Shown: positions 45,409-57,997, counted from the stretch's first letter. The stretch: DNA of 64,000 bases from Sphingobium sp. (GCA_017744605.1 JAGIAZ010000003.1:1-64000), one strand, 5' to 3'. Numbers and translations are program-made. The notes: generated by a model from the letters alone, not told the origin.

Positions 45409-45522
45409 GCCCACCCAAGAATCAGACTGATTCGTTCTTTGCAAGGCCTAATTGCCGCGCTGCGGTGAACCGAGTCAGGATTACGAAGAACCGAGGCCGT
45501 ATCCCCGGTCAGTCACAGCCAA

Positions 45523-46362
45523 TCAGTCGTAGAAGGCGAAGAAGCGTGCCTCGAGACTGGCGCGCGGCACAGCATATTCCTGACCCGGTATGTCGAAGCC
45601 CGTATGGAACGGCTGGGCGGCCTGGGGCTGGTCCGAATCATAGCCGAGGAAGACCAGCACATCCTCCGCGCCCATGTTCGACGCGTAGGACCAGCGGTGA
45701 CCGGCGCTGTATCGGCAGCTGGCGGCCTCGACGCTTTCCATCATCGAGCCCTTGGCCGTGAGGATCGCGTCATAGAGCGCCACGTCGGCAGGCTGGACCG
45801 ACGTCCTGTCGACGAGCGCCAGCACATTGTCCTGCGGCGGATCGGAGACCGCGCGCCAGGTCTGGAAGAGAACGAAACGGCGATAGGGCGCGATCTCGCG
45901 GCCCAACGCCGCCAGGCTGAAATCGAGGAAGCGGCCGACCGATTTGTCCGTCACGTCGACATGGATGAAGTCTGCCGCCGCCGCCCAGCTTTGCCGTGAC
46001 GCGCGCGGGCTGAGCCGGACGGTGAGCCCGGTCGCCTGCGGAATGACCTCGCGCGCGCCGCTGATCTTTTCGATGAGCGGCTGCAACTCTTCATAATAAG
46101 CGCGGTTGATCGGCGGCAGACCGTCCTGCGTGACCAGATTGGTATCGAGCATCTCGGGGCGACGCGCATAATCGCTCCGGTGCGTGGCGAGCATGAACCC
46201 TTCGCGTTCGATGGAGGGCGGTTGCGCCGCCGTGCGTATGTCGTGGATGGCGACCTCATGCGCTTCGAACGGCATGAGGTTGCGGGCGGGATCGACCAGG
46301 TCAAAGCGGCCGCGCGGCACCCGCGCATCGAAATAGTTCAGCGTGGCGCAGACAGTGGTCAT
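45523..46362 (-). CDS. CmcJ/NvfI family non-haem iron oxidoreductase, paralog B
   Basis: 279 residues. Same pattern as paralog A: ATLNYFDARV at the N-terminus, IHVDVTDKS with probable metal His and Asp, FQTWRAVSDPPQD, and SAGHRWSYASNMGAEDVLVFLGYDSD with HTGFDIP. Identity to paralog A appears low outside these motifs. It is inserted between ftsB and eno on the same strand, so it is probably read with housekeeping genes. The substrate is unknown. Confidence 0.82.
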   Translation of the reverse strand: MTTVCATLNYFDARVPRGRFDLVDPARNLMPFEAHEVAIHDIRTAAQPPSIEREGFMLATHRSDYARRPEMLDTNLVTQDGLPPINRAYYEELQPLIEKISGAREVIPQATGLTVRLSPRASRQSWAAAADFIHVDVTDKSVGRFLDFSLAALGREIAPYRRFVLFQTWRAVSDPPQDNVLALVDRTSVQPADVALYDAILTAKGSMMESVEAASCRYSAGHRWSYASNMGAEDVLVFLGYDSDQPQAAQPFHTGFDIPGQEYAVPRASLEARFFAFYD

Positions 46363-46416
46363 CGCCGAATCATGGCCGGGCCTGCGCGCCGTGACTTGCC
46401 GTAGCGCGCATAGGCA

Positions 46417-47730
<1,314 letters not shown>

Positions 47731-47920
47731 TTAGCGAGGCAACCGGATCAACGCAATTGCGTTACAAGGATTGCGTTACAGGGAAAGTGACGAGGGAGGT
47801 CAGGCGCAGCGGCCCGGCGGCATCTCCCGCCGAAAATCATTGTGCGCCGCTGTAATTGACGGCGAGCGCTGTTATATTCATGTGCGAGGGGCGTCAGAAC
47901 GCCAAGGAAAGGAACTGCCC

Positions 47921-48346
47921 ATGCCCAGCAAGAAGAGCACGGATAAGCAGGACGGCGACGTCGCCGTCATGGATGCTCCCGAGGCCACGACGCGCGGCTG
48001 GCGCGAACAGGCCGGGGATTTTGCCGACCAGGCCAAGGATGCCGCCCGCAGCGGCGCCACCAGCGCCAAGAATGTGACCGGTGAAGCCTTGCACGGCCTC
48101 TCCAAGCTGATCGCCGACACGGCCGCCACCGTCGATGACAAGCTCGGCCCGCAATATGGCGATTATGCCCGCAAGGCGGCCGAGGCCGTCTCTGGCGCCG
48201 CCAAGTCGCTGGACGACAAGGACCTCGACCAACTCGCCGAGGATGCCCGCAACTTCGTGCGCAAGAGCCCGGCCGTCGCCATCGGCGCCGCAGCCATCGT
48301 CGGCTTCGTGCTGATGCGCATGATGCGCGGCTCCAGCGACGACTGA
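47921..48346 (+). CDS. DUF883/ElaB-like C-tail membrane protein
   Basis: 141 residues from ATG 47921 (MPSKKST), with AAGGAAAGGAA upstream. A long amphipathic helical region rich in Ala, Asp and Lys (about 25-115) is followed by a C-terminal membrane helix AVAIGAAAIVGFVLMRMM, as in ElaB/YqjD proteins. E. coli relatives are tail-anchored, stationary-phase induced, and bind ribosomes. It is first of a four-gene operon (47921-49776). Confidence 0.75.
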   Translation: MPSKKSTDKQDGDVAVMDAPEATTRGWREQAGDFADQAKDAARSGATSAKNVTGEALHGLSKLIADTAATVDDKLGPQYGDYARKAAEAVSGAAKSLDDKDLDQLAEDARNFVRKSPAVAIGAAAIVGFVLMRMMRGSSDD

Positions 48347-48390
48347 GCGGACGCAACGGCAACAGACTGAGCGGAGCGGGCGAGCGGCTG

Positions 48391-48762
48391 ATGGATGATG
48401 AAGAGGCGGGCGCGGACAATGCGCGAAAGGGGCCGCCACCCGATACGATCCACGCCAGCGTCGAGCGCCTCATCGCGTCCGGCAAGGATTTGGCCGAAGC
48501 CGAAATCAGCTGGGCCAAGCTCAAGGGCCGCAGCCTCGCCTCGCTTCTCCGCAAAGGCCTGTTCTTCGGCATTCTCGCGACGACCGGGCTGATGGTCGGC
48601 TTTTCGCTCCTCCTCGTTGCGGGCATCGTCGCGATCGCCCCGCACGTGGGAGGCCTCCTCCCTGCCACGCTCATCATGATCGGTATCGCCTTCGCGCTCG
48701 CCATCATCTTCGGCCTGCTGGCGCGCAATGCGTTCCGCGACATGATCGGGGACGATGGATGA
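48391..48762 (+). CDS. Phage holin family/YqjE-like membrane protein
   Basis: 123 residues with an N-terminal amphipathic region (IHASVERLIASGKDLAEAEISWAKLKGR) and two transmembrane helices (about 60-82 and 88-110). This is the ACT/holin-X (YqjE) pattern, where the holin name is historical; there is no phage context. It is the second gene of the four-gene operon and overlaps the next by 4 bp. Confidence 0.72.
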   Translation: MDDEEAGADNARKGPPPDTIHASVERLIASGKDLAEAEISWAKLKGRSLASLLRKGLFFGILATTGLMVGFSLLLVAGIVAIAPHVGGLLPATLIMIGIAFALAIIFGLLARNAFRDMIGDDG

Positions 48763-49097
48763 GCAAGGCGGACAAGGAGCGCGAAATCGCCAGGGCCCGT
48801 GAGCGCGCGGACCTCGCGCGCATGCGCTTCGGCAATGCCGTGAGCGGTGTCCTGCATCGCCTGACACCCGACAATCTGCGCGCCGAGGCGATCGAGGTGG
48901 TGAGCGACCAGCTCGAGCAGGCCAAGCAGGACCTTCTGCGGCGCTTCAGGCATTGGCCGGCCGCACTCGGCACCGTTGCGGCGGCGGGCCTTGCCATCCT
49001 CTTCTGGCGGCCGGCACGCGTCGCGGCGCGCTATGCGCTGCGTGCCGCGACCATTGCCTGGTCGATGCGCGATTTATGGAGATCGAAGAATGGCTGA
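48759..49097 (+). CDS. Small membrane-associated protein, YqjK/DUF3618-like
   Basis: 112 residues from ATG 48759, overlapping the previous stop (ATGA). It is highly basic and helical, with one hydrophobic stretch (about WPAALGTVAAAGLAILFW, residues 67-84). The segment IARARERADLARMRF at the N-terminus recalls DUF3618/YqjK partners of ElaB-type genes. No firm family assignment. It overlaps the next gene by 8 bp. Confidence 0.6.
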   Translation: MSKADKEREIARARERADLARMRFGNAVSGVLHRLTPDNLRAEAIEVVSDQLEQAKQDLLRRFRHWPAALGTVAAAGLAILFWRPARVAARYALRAATIAWSMRDLWRSKNG

Positions 49098-49776
49098 GAA
49101 AACACGCAAACCCGCAACGGCCAAGCCCAAGGCGACCGTGCAAAAGGCTGGAACCAGGGCCAAGCAAGAGATCGCAAAGGGCATCGAGCAGGCCGGGCGC
49201 ACAGGCAGTGCCGTGATCGCCGATGCCCGTAAGCGTGGCGAAGCGGTGATCGCCGACGCGCGCAAGACCGGCGAAGCGGCGCTCAAGACGGTCCGGAAGC
49301 GCGGCGGCGCGGTCATCGCCGATGCCCGCGACATGAGCGAAGCCGTCATGAGCACGGCGCGGAAGCGTGGCGGAGCCGCGATCGCCGAAGCTCTCGAGAA
49401 AGGCGAGGCCGCCATTTCAACCGCGCGGAAAAAAGGCGGGGCCGCCATTTCAACCGCGCGGAAAAAAGGCGGGGCCGCCATTTCCACGGCGCGCGAGAAG
49501 AGCGGTGCGGTGATCGAGGACACGCGCGAAAAAACGGCACGCGCCGCCGCCGAAACCAATCGCCTCTTCCAGGAACATCCGATCACGGCCGTGGCCGCAG
49601 CAGTGGCGGCGGGCGCAGTGCTCGGCATTTTCCTGCCGCGCCTCAACATCACGAGTCGGGCCGGAAAACTCGCCGGCCGCGCCCTCAAGGCAACGGCTGC
49701 GAACGAAGCGGCGCAGCGCGTCTGGTCGAGCATGCGTGACGCCGGAAAGCCGGAAAGCGAAACCGGCACCGACTGA
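49090..49776 (+). CDS. Hendecad-repeat protein with C-terminal membrane helix
   Basis: 228 residues from ATG 49090 (MAEKTRKP). A Lys/Ala-rich tail is followed by about nine tandem 11-residue units (residues 35-150) of the kind KRGGAAISTAR, predicted to form an extended right-handed coiled coil or amphipathic helix, as in LEA/apolipoprotein-type proteins. A membrane helix ITAVAAAVAAGAVLGIFL follows, then a tail. Two units are encoded by identical 33 bp repeats. It is the last gene of the four-gene operon. The function is unknown; membrane-binding stress protection is a guess. Confidence 0.7.
   Translation: MAEKTRKPATAKPKATVQKAGTRAKQEIAKGIEQAGRTGSAVIADARKRGEAVIADARKTGEAALKTVRKRGGAVIADARDMSEAVMSTARKRGGAAIAEALEKGEAAISTARKKGGAAISTARKKGGAAISTAREKSGAVIEDTREKTARAAAETNRLFQEHPITAVAAAVAAGAVLGIFLPRLNITSRAGKLAGRALKATAANEAAQRVWSSMRDAGKPESETGTD
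49411..49476 (+). repeat. 33 bp tandem repeat, two perfect copies
   Basis: Two identical 33 bp units (49411-49443 and 49444-49476), each an exact 11 codons, followed by a diverged third copy from 49477. Perfect identity, including silent sites, shows that this expansion is recent. Related but diverged units extend upstream to about 49200. Confidence 0.9.
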
Positions 49777-49930
49777 CCCGCCTGCCGCCTTGGCAAGCAC
49801 GAACGGGACTGATAGCGCAAGGCACAAGGAAGGGCGCGCCGATGCAGTGGCTGCGGCCGGAGTTGTTTGTCGCATTTTCCGAGTCGCCGGATGTCCTCAT
49901 CCGATTTGAAAATGCTTGGAGGAACCAGTC

Positions 49931-50158
49931 TTGAGCCAGTTGTTGCATCTCGTCATGGGCGGCCGCGTGAAGGATCCGACGAGCCTTGAGTTCGTCGACC
50001 CGAAGGCGATCGAGGTCGTCGGCGTTTTCGCCAGCTATGCGGAAGCCGAAAAGGCATGGCGCGGCGCCGCACAGCGCACGGTCGACGATGCCGAAATGCG
50101 CTATGTGGTGGTGCACCTGCACCGGCTCCTCGATCCCGAGACGGGCCAGCATACCTGA
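49931..50158 (+). CDS. DUF4170 family protein
   Basis: 75 residues from TTG 49931, chosen because GGAGG ends 8 bp upstream; the in-frame TTG at 49916 has no such signal. The DUF4170 pattern is present: HLVMGGRVKDPTSLEFVDP, FASYAEAEKAWRGAAQRTVDDAEMRYVV, HLHRLLDP. The family is confined largely to alphaproteobacteria and is uncharacterised. An interspersed repeat begins 8 bp after its stop codon. Confidence 0.83.
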   Translation: MSQLLHLVMGGRVKDPTSLEFVDPKAIEVVGVFASYAEAEKAWRGAAQRTVDDAEMRYVVVHLHRLLDPETGQHT

Positions 50159-50165
50159 AACGCGC

Positions 50166-50277
50166 CCAGAGGCCGATCCATCGATGTTGAACCGCTCGTC
50201 ATTGCGAGCCGAGCGAAACAATCCAGGCACGGGCAAGATCGGCCTGGATTGCCGCGCGACTTCGTCGCTCGCAATGA
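50166..50277 (+). repeat. Interspersed palindromic repeat, copy 2
   Basis: About 112 bp, near identical to 5183-5305 apart from a missing 11 bp internal hairpin and a handful of substitutions. It has the same CGTCATTGCGAGC...GCTCGCAATGACG ends, and the same upstream extension AGAGGCCGATCCATCGATG. It lies between the DUF4170 and rhomboid genes, again immediately after a stop codon. Confidence 0.85.
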
Positions 50278-50305
50278 CGCTTCAAGCCGCCTGCTGAATC
50301 AGAGC

Positions 50306-50977
50306 CTAATGGCCTGCCTGCCGCTTGAAGCGCGAGGCCAGGAGCGGCCGCGCCATCAGCAGACCGGCGATGAACCCGCCGACATGCGCCCAGACGGCGA
50401 TGCTGCCGGCCGGCCCGCCAAAGCCCATCCCCGAAATGCCGATCATGACCTGGATCACCGTCCAGCCCGCGGCGAGCCAGAGTATCCGCAGGAACTGGGC
50501 GGAGAACGGCCCGATCGCGGAGACCTCCCGGCGGCTGTAGATCAGCGCATATGTGCCGATCACCGCCGAGATCGCTCCGCTCGCGCCGACCATCGGCACG
50601 CCGCTCATCGGATCGGACAGCCATTGCGCAACGGCGGCCGCATAGGCGCCGACGGCATAAAGGACGAGATAGCGGGCCGGGCCCAGCAGATGCTCGATCT
50701 GCCGCCCGCAATAGATGAGGATCATCAGGTTGAGGCCGACGTGAATCCAGCTCGAATGGACCAGCGTCGCGCTCAGCGGCGTGATCCAGACCGGCAGCCA
50801 GGGCAAGGCCGTGGAGATGTCGCCGCCGGTCCGCAGAAAAGCCTCGAGCCGCAGCGGAATGAAGCCCGCCAGCGTCGCGATCTCGTCATTATGCTGCGTC
50901 ACATAAGCGAGGAAGAAGGCGACGAACGTGACCAGCGCGACGGCATCGGTCGTGCGCGCACGCGGCATCAAAGCCAT
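50306..50977 (-). CDS. Rhomboid family intramembrane serine protease
   Basis: 223 residues from ATG 50977 (MALMPRART). Six transmembrane helices. The catalytic serine is in VGASGAISAVIG and the catalytic histidine in VWAHVGGFIAGLL; the L1-loop HSSWIHVGLNLMIL and GRQIEHLLGPARYL are also typical. It cleaves membrane proteins within the bilayer. The substrate is unknown. It lies just downstream of greA on the same strand. Confidence 0.92.
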   Translation of the reverse strand: MALMPRARTTDAVALVTFVAFFLAYVTQHNDEIATLAGFIPLRLEAFLRTGGDISTALPWLPVWITPLSATLVHSSWIHVGLNLMILIYCGRQIEHLLGPARYLVLYAVGAYAAAVAQWLSDPMSGVPMVGASGAISAVIGTYALIYSRREVSAIGPFSAQFLRILWLAAGWTVIQVMIGISGMGFGGPAGSIAVWAHVGGFIAGLLMARPLLASRFKRQAGH

Positions 50978-51008
50978 GGCGATGCTCCGCTGCTTCGCTT
51001 CGGAACGT

Positions 51009-51485
51009 TCAGATGAATTCGATCTTCTCGACAAGGTAGAACTTGTCGCCCGATGGCACCGTCACTTCGACTTCCTCGCCGACCTGGCGGCCGATGAGGG
51101 CACGGCCGAGCGGGCTCGAATAGCTGATCATGCCGAGCTTGGCATCCGCCTCGGCCTGGCCGACAATCTGGTAGCGCACCGGATGCTCGTCCTCGTCGAG
51201 CAACGTCACCGTCGCGCCGAAGACGATCTTGTCGCCGGACAGTGTCGAAGGATCGATGATCTGGGCACGCGAGAGCTTGTCCTCGATGTCGACGATGCTC
51301 GCCTCGATCTGGCCCTGGCGCTCCTTGGCGGCGTGATATTCGGCGTTTTCGGAAAGATCGCCATGCGCGCGCGCTTCCTCGATCGCATCAACGACGATCG
51401 GACGCTCGGCCTTGAGCGCGCGAAGCTGATCGCTCAGCTTCTCATACCCAATTGCCAGCATCGGCATCTTCTCAACGGTCGCCAT
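51009..51485 (-). CDS. greA: Transcription elongation factor GreA
   Basis: 158 residues, normal length. The N-terminal coiled coil has [33 protein letters not shown] with the acidic tip residues. The C-terminal FKBP-like domain has [25 protein letters not shown]. GreA stimulates transcript cleavage by stalled RNA polymerase. It lies about 140 bp downstream of carB, on the same strand. Confidence 0.97.
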   Translation of the reverse strand: MATVEKMPMLAIGYEKLSDQLRALKAERPIVVDAIEEARAHGDLSENAEYHAAKERQGQIEASIVDIEDKLSRAQIIDPSTLSGDKIVFGATVTLLDEDEHPVRYQIVGQAEADAKLGMISYSSPLGRALIGRQVGEEVEVTVPSGDKFYLVEKIEFI

Positions 51486-51627
51486 TTGGACTCCCCAATA
51501 TATTCAATGCCTGGCCAAGCTCGGCCTTTGGCCGTTTCCGAGTGTGCCGGGCTCCTGCGCCGGAACGCGAACTCCCTTGCCGACAGTCGGTTCCGTCGGC
51601 CCGCACCCATTCTTGTCTCTTGGAAGA

Positions 51628-54966
<3,339 letters not shown>

Positions 54967-54990
54967 TATTGGCCTTGGCAAATGCTGAAG

Positions 54991-55030
54991 GCCCTCTCAC
55001 CCTTCAGGGGGAGAGGGTTGGGAGAGGGGG
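54991..55030. repeat. Left inverted repeat of DUF559 element 1
   Basis: 40 bp rich in C/G with an internal hairpin (CCCTCTC...GAGAGGG). It is the reverse complement of 55384-55424, differing by one inserted C and about two substitutions. The DUF559 ATG (55032) follows after 1 bp. It lies only 25 bp upstream of the divergent carB start. Confidence 0.9.
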
Positions 55031-55031
55031 A

Positions 55032-55412
55032 ATGACGCAACGCCATCCGGAAACGCGAGCGAGAGCGAAGCAACTCCGCGCCGATATGACTTCGCCAGAG
55101 CGCGTTCTTTGGAGCGCTATTCGCGCCGGTCAACTTGGCGTCAAATTCCAGCGACAGGTCGTTCTCGCGCCCTATATCGCCGATTTCGCGGCGCGCTCGG
55201 AAAAGCTCGTGATCGAAATCGACGGTGAAACTCATGCCAAACAAGGTGCCAAAGATGCTGCCAGAACGGAGATTCTTGAAGCACGGGGCTATCGCGTACT
55301 GCGCTTCTCGAACAGTGAGATCATGACCAATCTCGAAGGCGTGATGCGCATCATCCTGATCGCGCTCGGCCGAGAGTCGAAGCCCCCCCTCTCCCCAACC
55401 CTCTCCCCCTAA
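55032..55412 (+). CDS. DUF559 (Vsr/PD-(D/E)XK-like) endonuclease-domain protein, element 1
   Basis: 126 residues from ATG 55032 (MTQRHPET). DUF559 landmarks: ARQLR-type N-terminus with SPERVLWSAIR, FQRQVVLAPYIADFA, the ExDG nuclease core VIEIDGETH, and the C-terminal RGYRVLRFSNSEI... EGV. The D..ExD pattern is consistent with a PD-(D/E)XK/very-short-patch-repair-like fold. The last residues, PPLSPTLSP, and the TAA stop are encoded by the right inverted repeat. It lies on the plus strand inside a minus-strand carA-rraB-carB cluster. A DUF559 paralog with the same layout is at 58035. Confidence 0.88.
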   Translation: MTQRHPETRARAKQLRADMTSPERVLWSAIRAGQLGVKFQRQVVLAPYIADFAARSEKLVIEIDGETHAKQGAKDAARTEILEARGYRVLRFSNSEIMTNLEGVMRIILIALGRESKPPLSPTLSP

Positions 55413-55424
55413 AGGGTGAGAGGG
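55384..55424. repeat. Right inverted repeat of DUF559 element 1
   Basis: 41 bp, inverse of 54991-55030 with one extra C and one base change. The change turns CTGAAGG into CTAAAGG and creates the TAA stop of the DUF559 reading frame, so the repeat also serves as the 3' end of the gene. Confidence 0.9.
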
Positions 55425-55444
55425 AGCAGTGAAGCATCCCTTTT

Positions 55445-55813
55445 TCAATGCGCCGCTCCCGTCGCCGCTTCGCAGCCCCAGCCGTCATATTCGACGCCGC
55501 ACATGATCTCGATCTGGAGGCATTTGCGGGTGAGTTGGCGGATCGATTCTTCGTCGACGGCCTGCTCGCATTCGAGGAAGAGATACTGGTCGCCCTCCTC
55601 GTCCGTCTCGCGGTCGAGCTCGACGAAACCGAACTGGCTGGCGATGTTGAGCAGCTTCTCGAAGCTCTCGTCATCGCCCTTGAAGCTCACGTCGACAAGC
55701 CGCGGCCGGCGAGCCTTGTCGCCATTGGCGGCGAGCTGGCGCAAGATATCCTTGTCGGCCTCCCACTCGGCATCGAGCCGGGCCTGATCGACCTTGGGCA
55801 GCTTGAGGCTCAT
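55445..55813 (-). CDS. rraB: RraB family ribonuclease E inhibitor
   Basis: 122 residues from ATG 55813 (MSLKLPKVDQ). RraB (PF06877) pattern: LRQLAANGDKARRPRLVDVSFKGDDESF, then QFGFVELDRETDEEGDQYLFLECEQ and the C-terminal YDGWGCE. E. coli RraB binds and modulates RNase E. The ATG overlaps the upstream gene's stop by 4 bp. It sits in the carA-carB cluster, with a DUF559 element immediately downstream. Assignment is by motif. Confidence 0.82.
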   Translation of the reverse strand: MSLKLPKVDQARLDAEWEADKDILRQLAANGDKARRPRLVDVSFKGDDESFEKLLNIASQFGFVELDRETDEEGDQYLFLECEQAVDEESIRQLTRKCLQIEIMCGVEYDGWGCEAATGAAH

Positions 55814-56172
55814 TTCGAACCCGGCACGGGAAAAGTGGAGAACCCGGCCTCCAGCAGCCCGAACTCCTTGCTCGCGAAGCGATTGGTCAGCGTCCACGCT
55901 TCATCGAGCGTCCTGTTCCTGGGATCGACATGAAGCATGGTCTGGCCCGAACGGTCGGCGCGATAGCTGCTCGGCCAGCCTTCCGCCGTCAGCCTGACCC
56001 TTGCGGCGTCCATGTCCTTCTTCTTGCCCGACACGGCGATGCTCTGGACGCAATGCTTCACGCCCCGGTTCTCGAAGCAGGGAAGGCCGGAGAGCTGCTG
56101 CTCATCCTGAATCCCTGCGGACGGAGGGGACGCAGCCTGCGCGACGGCCAGAGCAATCGCGATCATGCTCAT
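55810..56172 (-). CDS. Small exported protein, unrecognised
   Basis: 120 residues from ATG 56172 (MSMIAIALAVAQAAS), overlapping the carA stop by 4 bp; an ATG at 56166 is the alternative. A signal peptide ends near AQAAS. The mature part contains two cysteines (CFENRGVKHCVQS) and no recognisable domain. It is coupled by ATGA overlaps both to carA upstream and to rraB downstream. Confidence 0.6.
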   Translation of the reverse strand: MSMIAIALAVAQAASPPSAGIQDEQQLSGLPCFENRGVKHCVQSIAVSGKKKDMDAARVRLTAEGWPSSYRADRSGQTMLHVDPRNRTLDEAWTLTNRFASKEFGLLEAGFSTFPVPGSK

Positions 56173-57338
56173 GGCTTCAGGCCTCCGACGAACTTCTCGA
56201 ACAGGTAGAAGCTGTCCATCGGCCCCGGGCTCGCCTCGGGATGGTATTGCACGCCGAAGACCGGCTTGTCGGTGAATGCGATGCCGCAATTGCTGCCGTC
56301 GAACAGGCTGACATGGGTCTCGACCACGTTGGCCGGGAGCGTCGCGGCGTCGACAGCGAAGCCGTGGTTCATGCTGGTGATCTCGACGGTGCCGTTTTCC
56401 AGCCGCTTGACCGGATGGTTCGCGCCGCGATGGCCCTGATGCATCTTGCTGGTCCTGGCGCCCGCGGCGATGCCCAGCATCTGGTGGCCGAGGCAGATGC
56501 CGAAGATCGGCATATTCTCGTCGATCAGCCGCTTGATCACGGGGACCGCATATTCGCCCGTCGCGGCCGGGTCACCGGGGCCGTTGGAAAGGAACACACC
56601 CGCGGGCTTGAGCGCCATGATCTCGTCATAGCTGGCCTGGGCGGGCAGCACGGTGACGCGCGCGCCGGCCTTCACGAGATTGCGGAAGATATTGTGCTTG
56701 GCGCCATAGTCGATGGCGACGACGTGCGGCGCGTCCGAGCTCGCAGCGCCGAGATGATAGCCGTGGCCAAGCGCCCATTCGCCATCATCCCAGCCGCGCG
56801 AGGCCTGCTGCTGGGTCACTTCGATGGCGAGGTCCATACCCTCGAGGCCCGGCCAGGCCTTGGCCTTCTCGTGCAGCGACCTGAGGTCGAACTTGCCGTC
56901 GGGATGATGCGCGATCACCGCATTGGGCGCGCCCTGCATGCGCACCCGCCGGGTCAGTGCCCGTGTGTCCACACCGGAAAGGCCGATACGGCCTCGCTCC
57001 TTCAGCCACTGGTCGAACGGCTCGACATTGCGGAAGTTGCTGGGAACGGTCACATCTTCGCGCACCACGCAGCCGAGCGCCCAGGGCGTCTCCGCCTCGA
57101 TGTCGTCGAAGTTGGTGCCGACATTGCCGATATGCGGGAAGGTGAAGGTGATGATCTGCCCGGCGAAGCTCGGGTCGGTCATGATTTCCTGATAGCCGGT
57201 CATGGCGGTGTGGAAGCAAAGTTCGCCCACCGCCTCGCCCACCGCGCCGAAGCCGCGGCCGAAGATGACGGTCCCATCGCCGAAAACCAATACCCCCGTC
57301 GCTCCTTTGGGCACGGTCGGGTATTTGGCGGTCGCCAT
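56169..57338 (-). CDS. carA: Carbamoyl-phosphate synthase small chain (glutamine amidotransferase)
   Basis: 389 residues from ATG 57338 (MATAKYP); an ATG at 57347 is possible, and AAAGGA lies closer to the latter. The N-terminal domain has TGYQEIMTDPSFAGQI; the class I amidotransferase domain has the nucleophile in FGICLGHQMLG and the His-Glu pair in GVQYHPEASPGP. It supplies ammonia to CarB. It heads the carA-x-rraB-carB cluster. Confidence 0.97.
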   Translation of the reverse strand: MATAKYPTVPKGATGVLVFGDGTVIFGRGFGAVGEAVGELCFHTAMTGYQEIMTDPSFAGQIITFTFPHIGNVGTNFDDIEAETPWALGCVVREDVTVPSNFRNVEPFDQWLKERGRIGLSGVDTRALTRRVRMQGAPNAVIAHHPDGKFDLRSLHEKAKAWPGLEGMDLAIEVTQQQASRGWDDGEWALGHGYHLGAASSDAPHVVAIDYGAKHNIFRNLVKAGARVTVLPAQASYDEIMALKPAGVFLSNGPGDPAATGEYAVPVIKRLIDENMPIFGICLGHQMLGIAAGARTSKMHQGHRGANHPVKRLENGTVEITSMNHGFAVDAATLPANVVETHVSLFDGSNCGIAFTDKPVFGVQYHPEASPGPMDSFYLFEKFVGGLKP

Positions 57339-57511
57339 GGCAATCATTTCCTTTGTTTCGGTTTTGGCGATTCGGCCTTCGCAGCCCCTGCCTGAGCATG
57401 GGCTAAACGGCCGGTCACCTAGGGTTTCACACCGGCACGGTCAATCCTATTAAAATCCGCAAAAGCACTCTATCAATGGTCCTTTCCGGCAAGACGAACA
57501 AGGATACGCGC

Positions 57512-57967
57512 ATGGCGATTCGCGATGGGATCAAAGCTGCTCAGATCGAGTCGATGAAGAGCGGCGACAAAGGCCGTCTGGCGGCGGTCCGCCTTATCCT
57601 CGCCAAGCTCAAGGACCGCGACATCGAACTGCGCACGGCGACGCAGGTGCCGGAGGACGACACGATCGTCGTCGAGGTCCTCCAGAAGATGGTGAAGCAG
57701 CGCCGCGAATCGATCGCCATGTACGAGCAGGGCAATCGCCCCGAACTGGCCGCCCAGGAACAGGCCGAGATCGCCGTGATCGAGAGCTTCCTGCCCCAGC
57801 AGCTGAGCGACGCCGAAACGAGCGCCGCGATCGAGGCGATCAAGGCCGAACTCGGCGCGAGCGGTCTCAAGGACATGGGCCGCGTCATGGCCACCCTCAA
57901 GGAGCGCCACGGCACCGTGCTCGACATGAGCAAGGCGAGCGCGATGGTGAAGGCGGCGCTGGGGTGA
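57512..57967 (+). CDS. GatB/YqeY domain-containing protein
   Basis: 151 residues from ATG 57512 (MAIRDGIKAAQIESMKSGDK), with AAGGA about 8 bp upstream; an ATG at 57476 is less likely. The YqeY pattern includes KSGDKGRLAAVRLILAKLKDRDIE, MVKQRRESIAMYEQGNRPELAAQE and IESFLPQQLSD. The family resembles the tail domain of GatB and may bind tRNA or amino-acyl groups. It usually precedes dnaG; here a DUF559 element separates the two. Confidence 0.93.
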   Translation: MAIRDGIKAAQIESMKSGDKGRLAAVRLILAKLKDRDIELRTATQVPEDDTIVVEVLQKMVKQRRESIAMYEQGNRPELAAQEQAEIAVIESFLPQQLSDAETSAAIEAIKAELGASGLKDMGRVMATLKERHGTVLDMSKASAMVKAALG

Positions 57968-57974
57968 ATATCCC

Positions 57975-57992
57975 CGCCCAAAAGCTTGGGCG
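57975..57992 (+). terminator. Hairpin after yqeY, possible weak terminator
   Basis: A perfect 7 bp stem CGCCCAA / TTGGGCG with a 4 nt loop, 8 bp beyond the yqeY stop. No T run follows, so intrinsic termination is doubtful. It may be part of the DNA flanking DUF559 element 2. Confidence 0.35.
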
Positions 57993-57997
57993 CGCCT

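Noticed and set aside
48391-48762. Prophage holin
   Set aside because: No phage gene is nearby; the protein fits the YqjE-like accessory membrane protein found beside ElaB-type genes.
49200-49510. CRISPR-like array in the 33 bp repeats
   Set aside because: The units are contiguous without spacers, are in frame and encode an 11-residue protein repeat.
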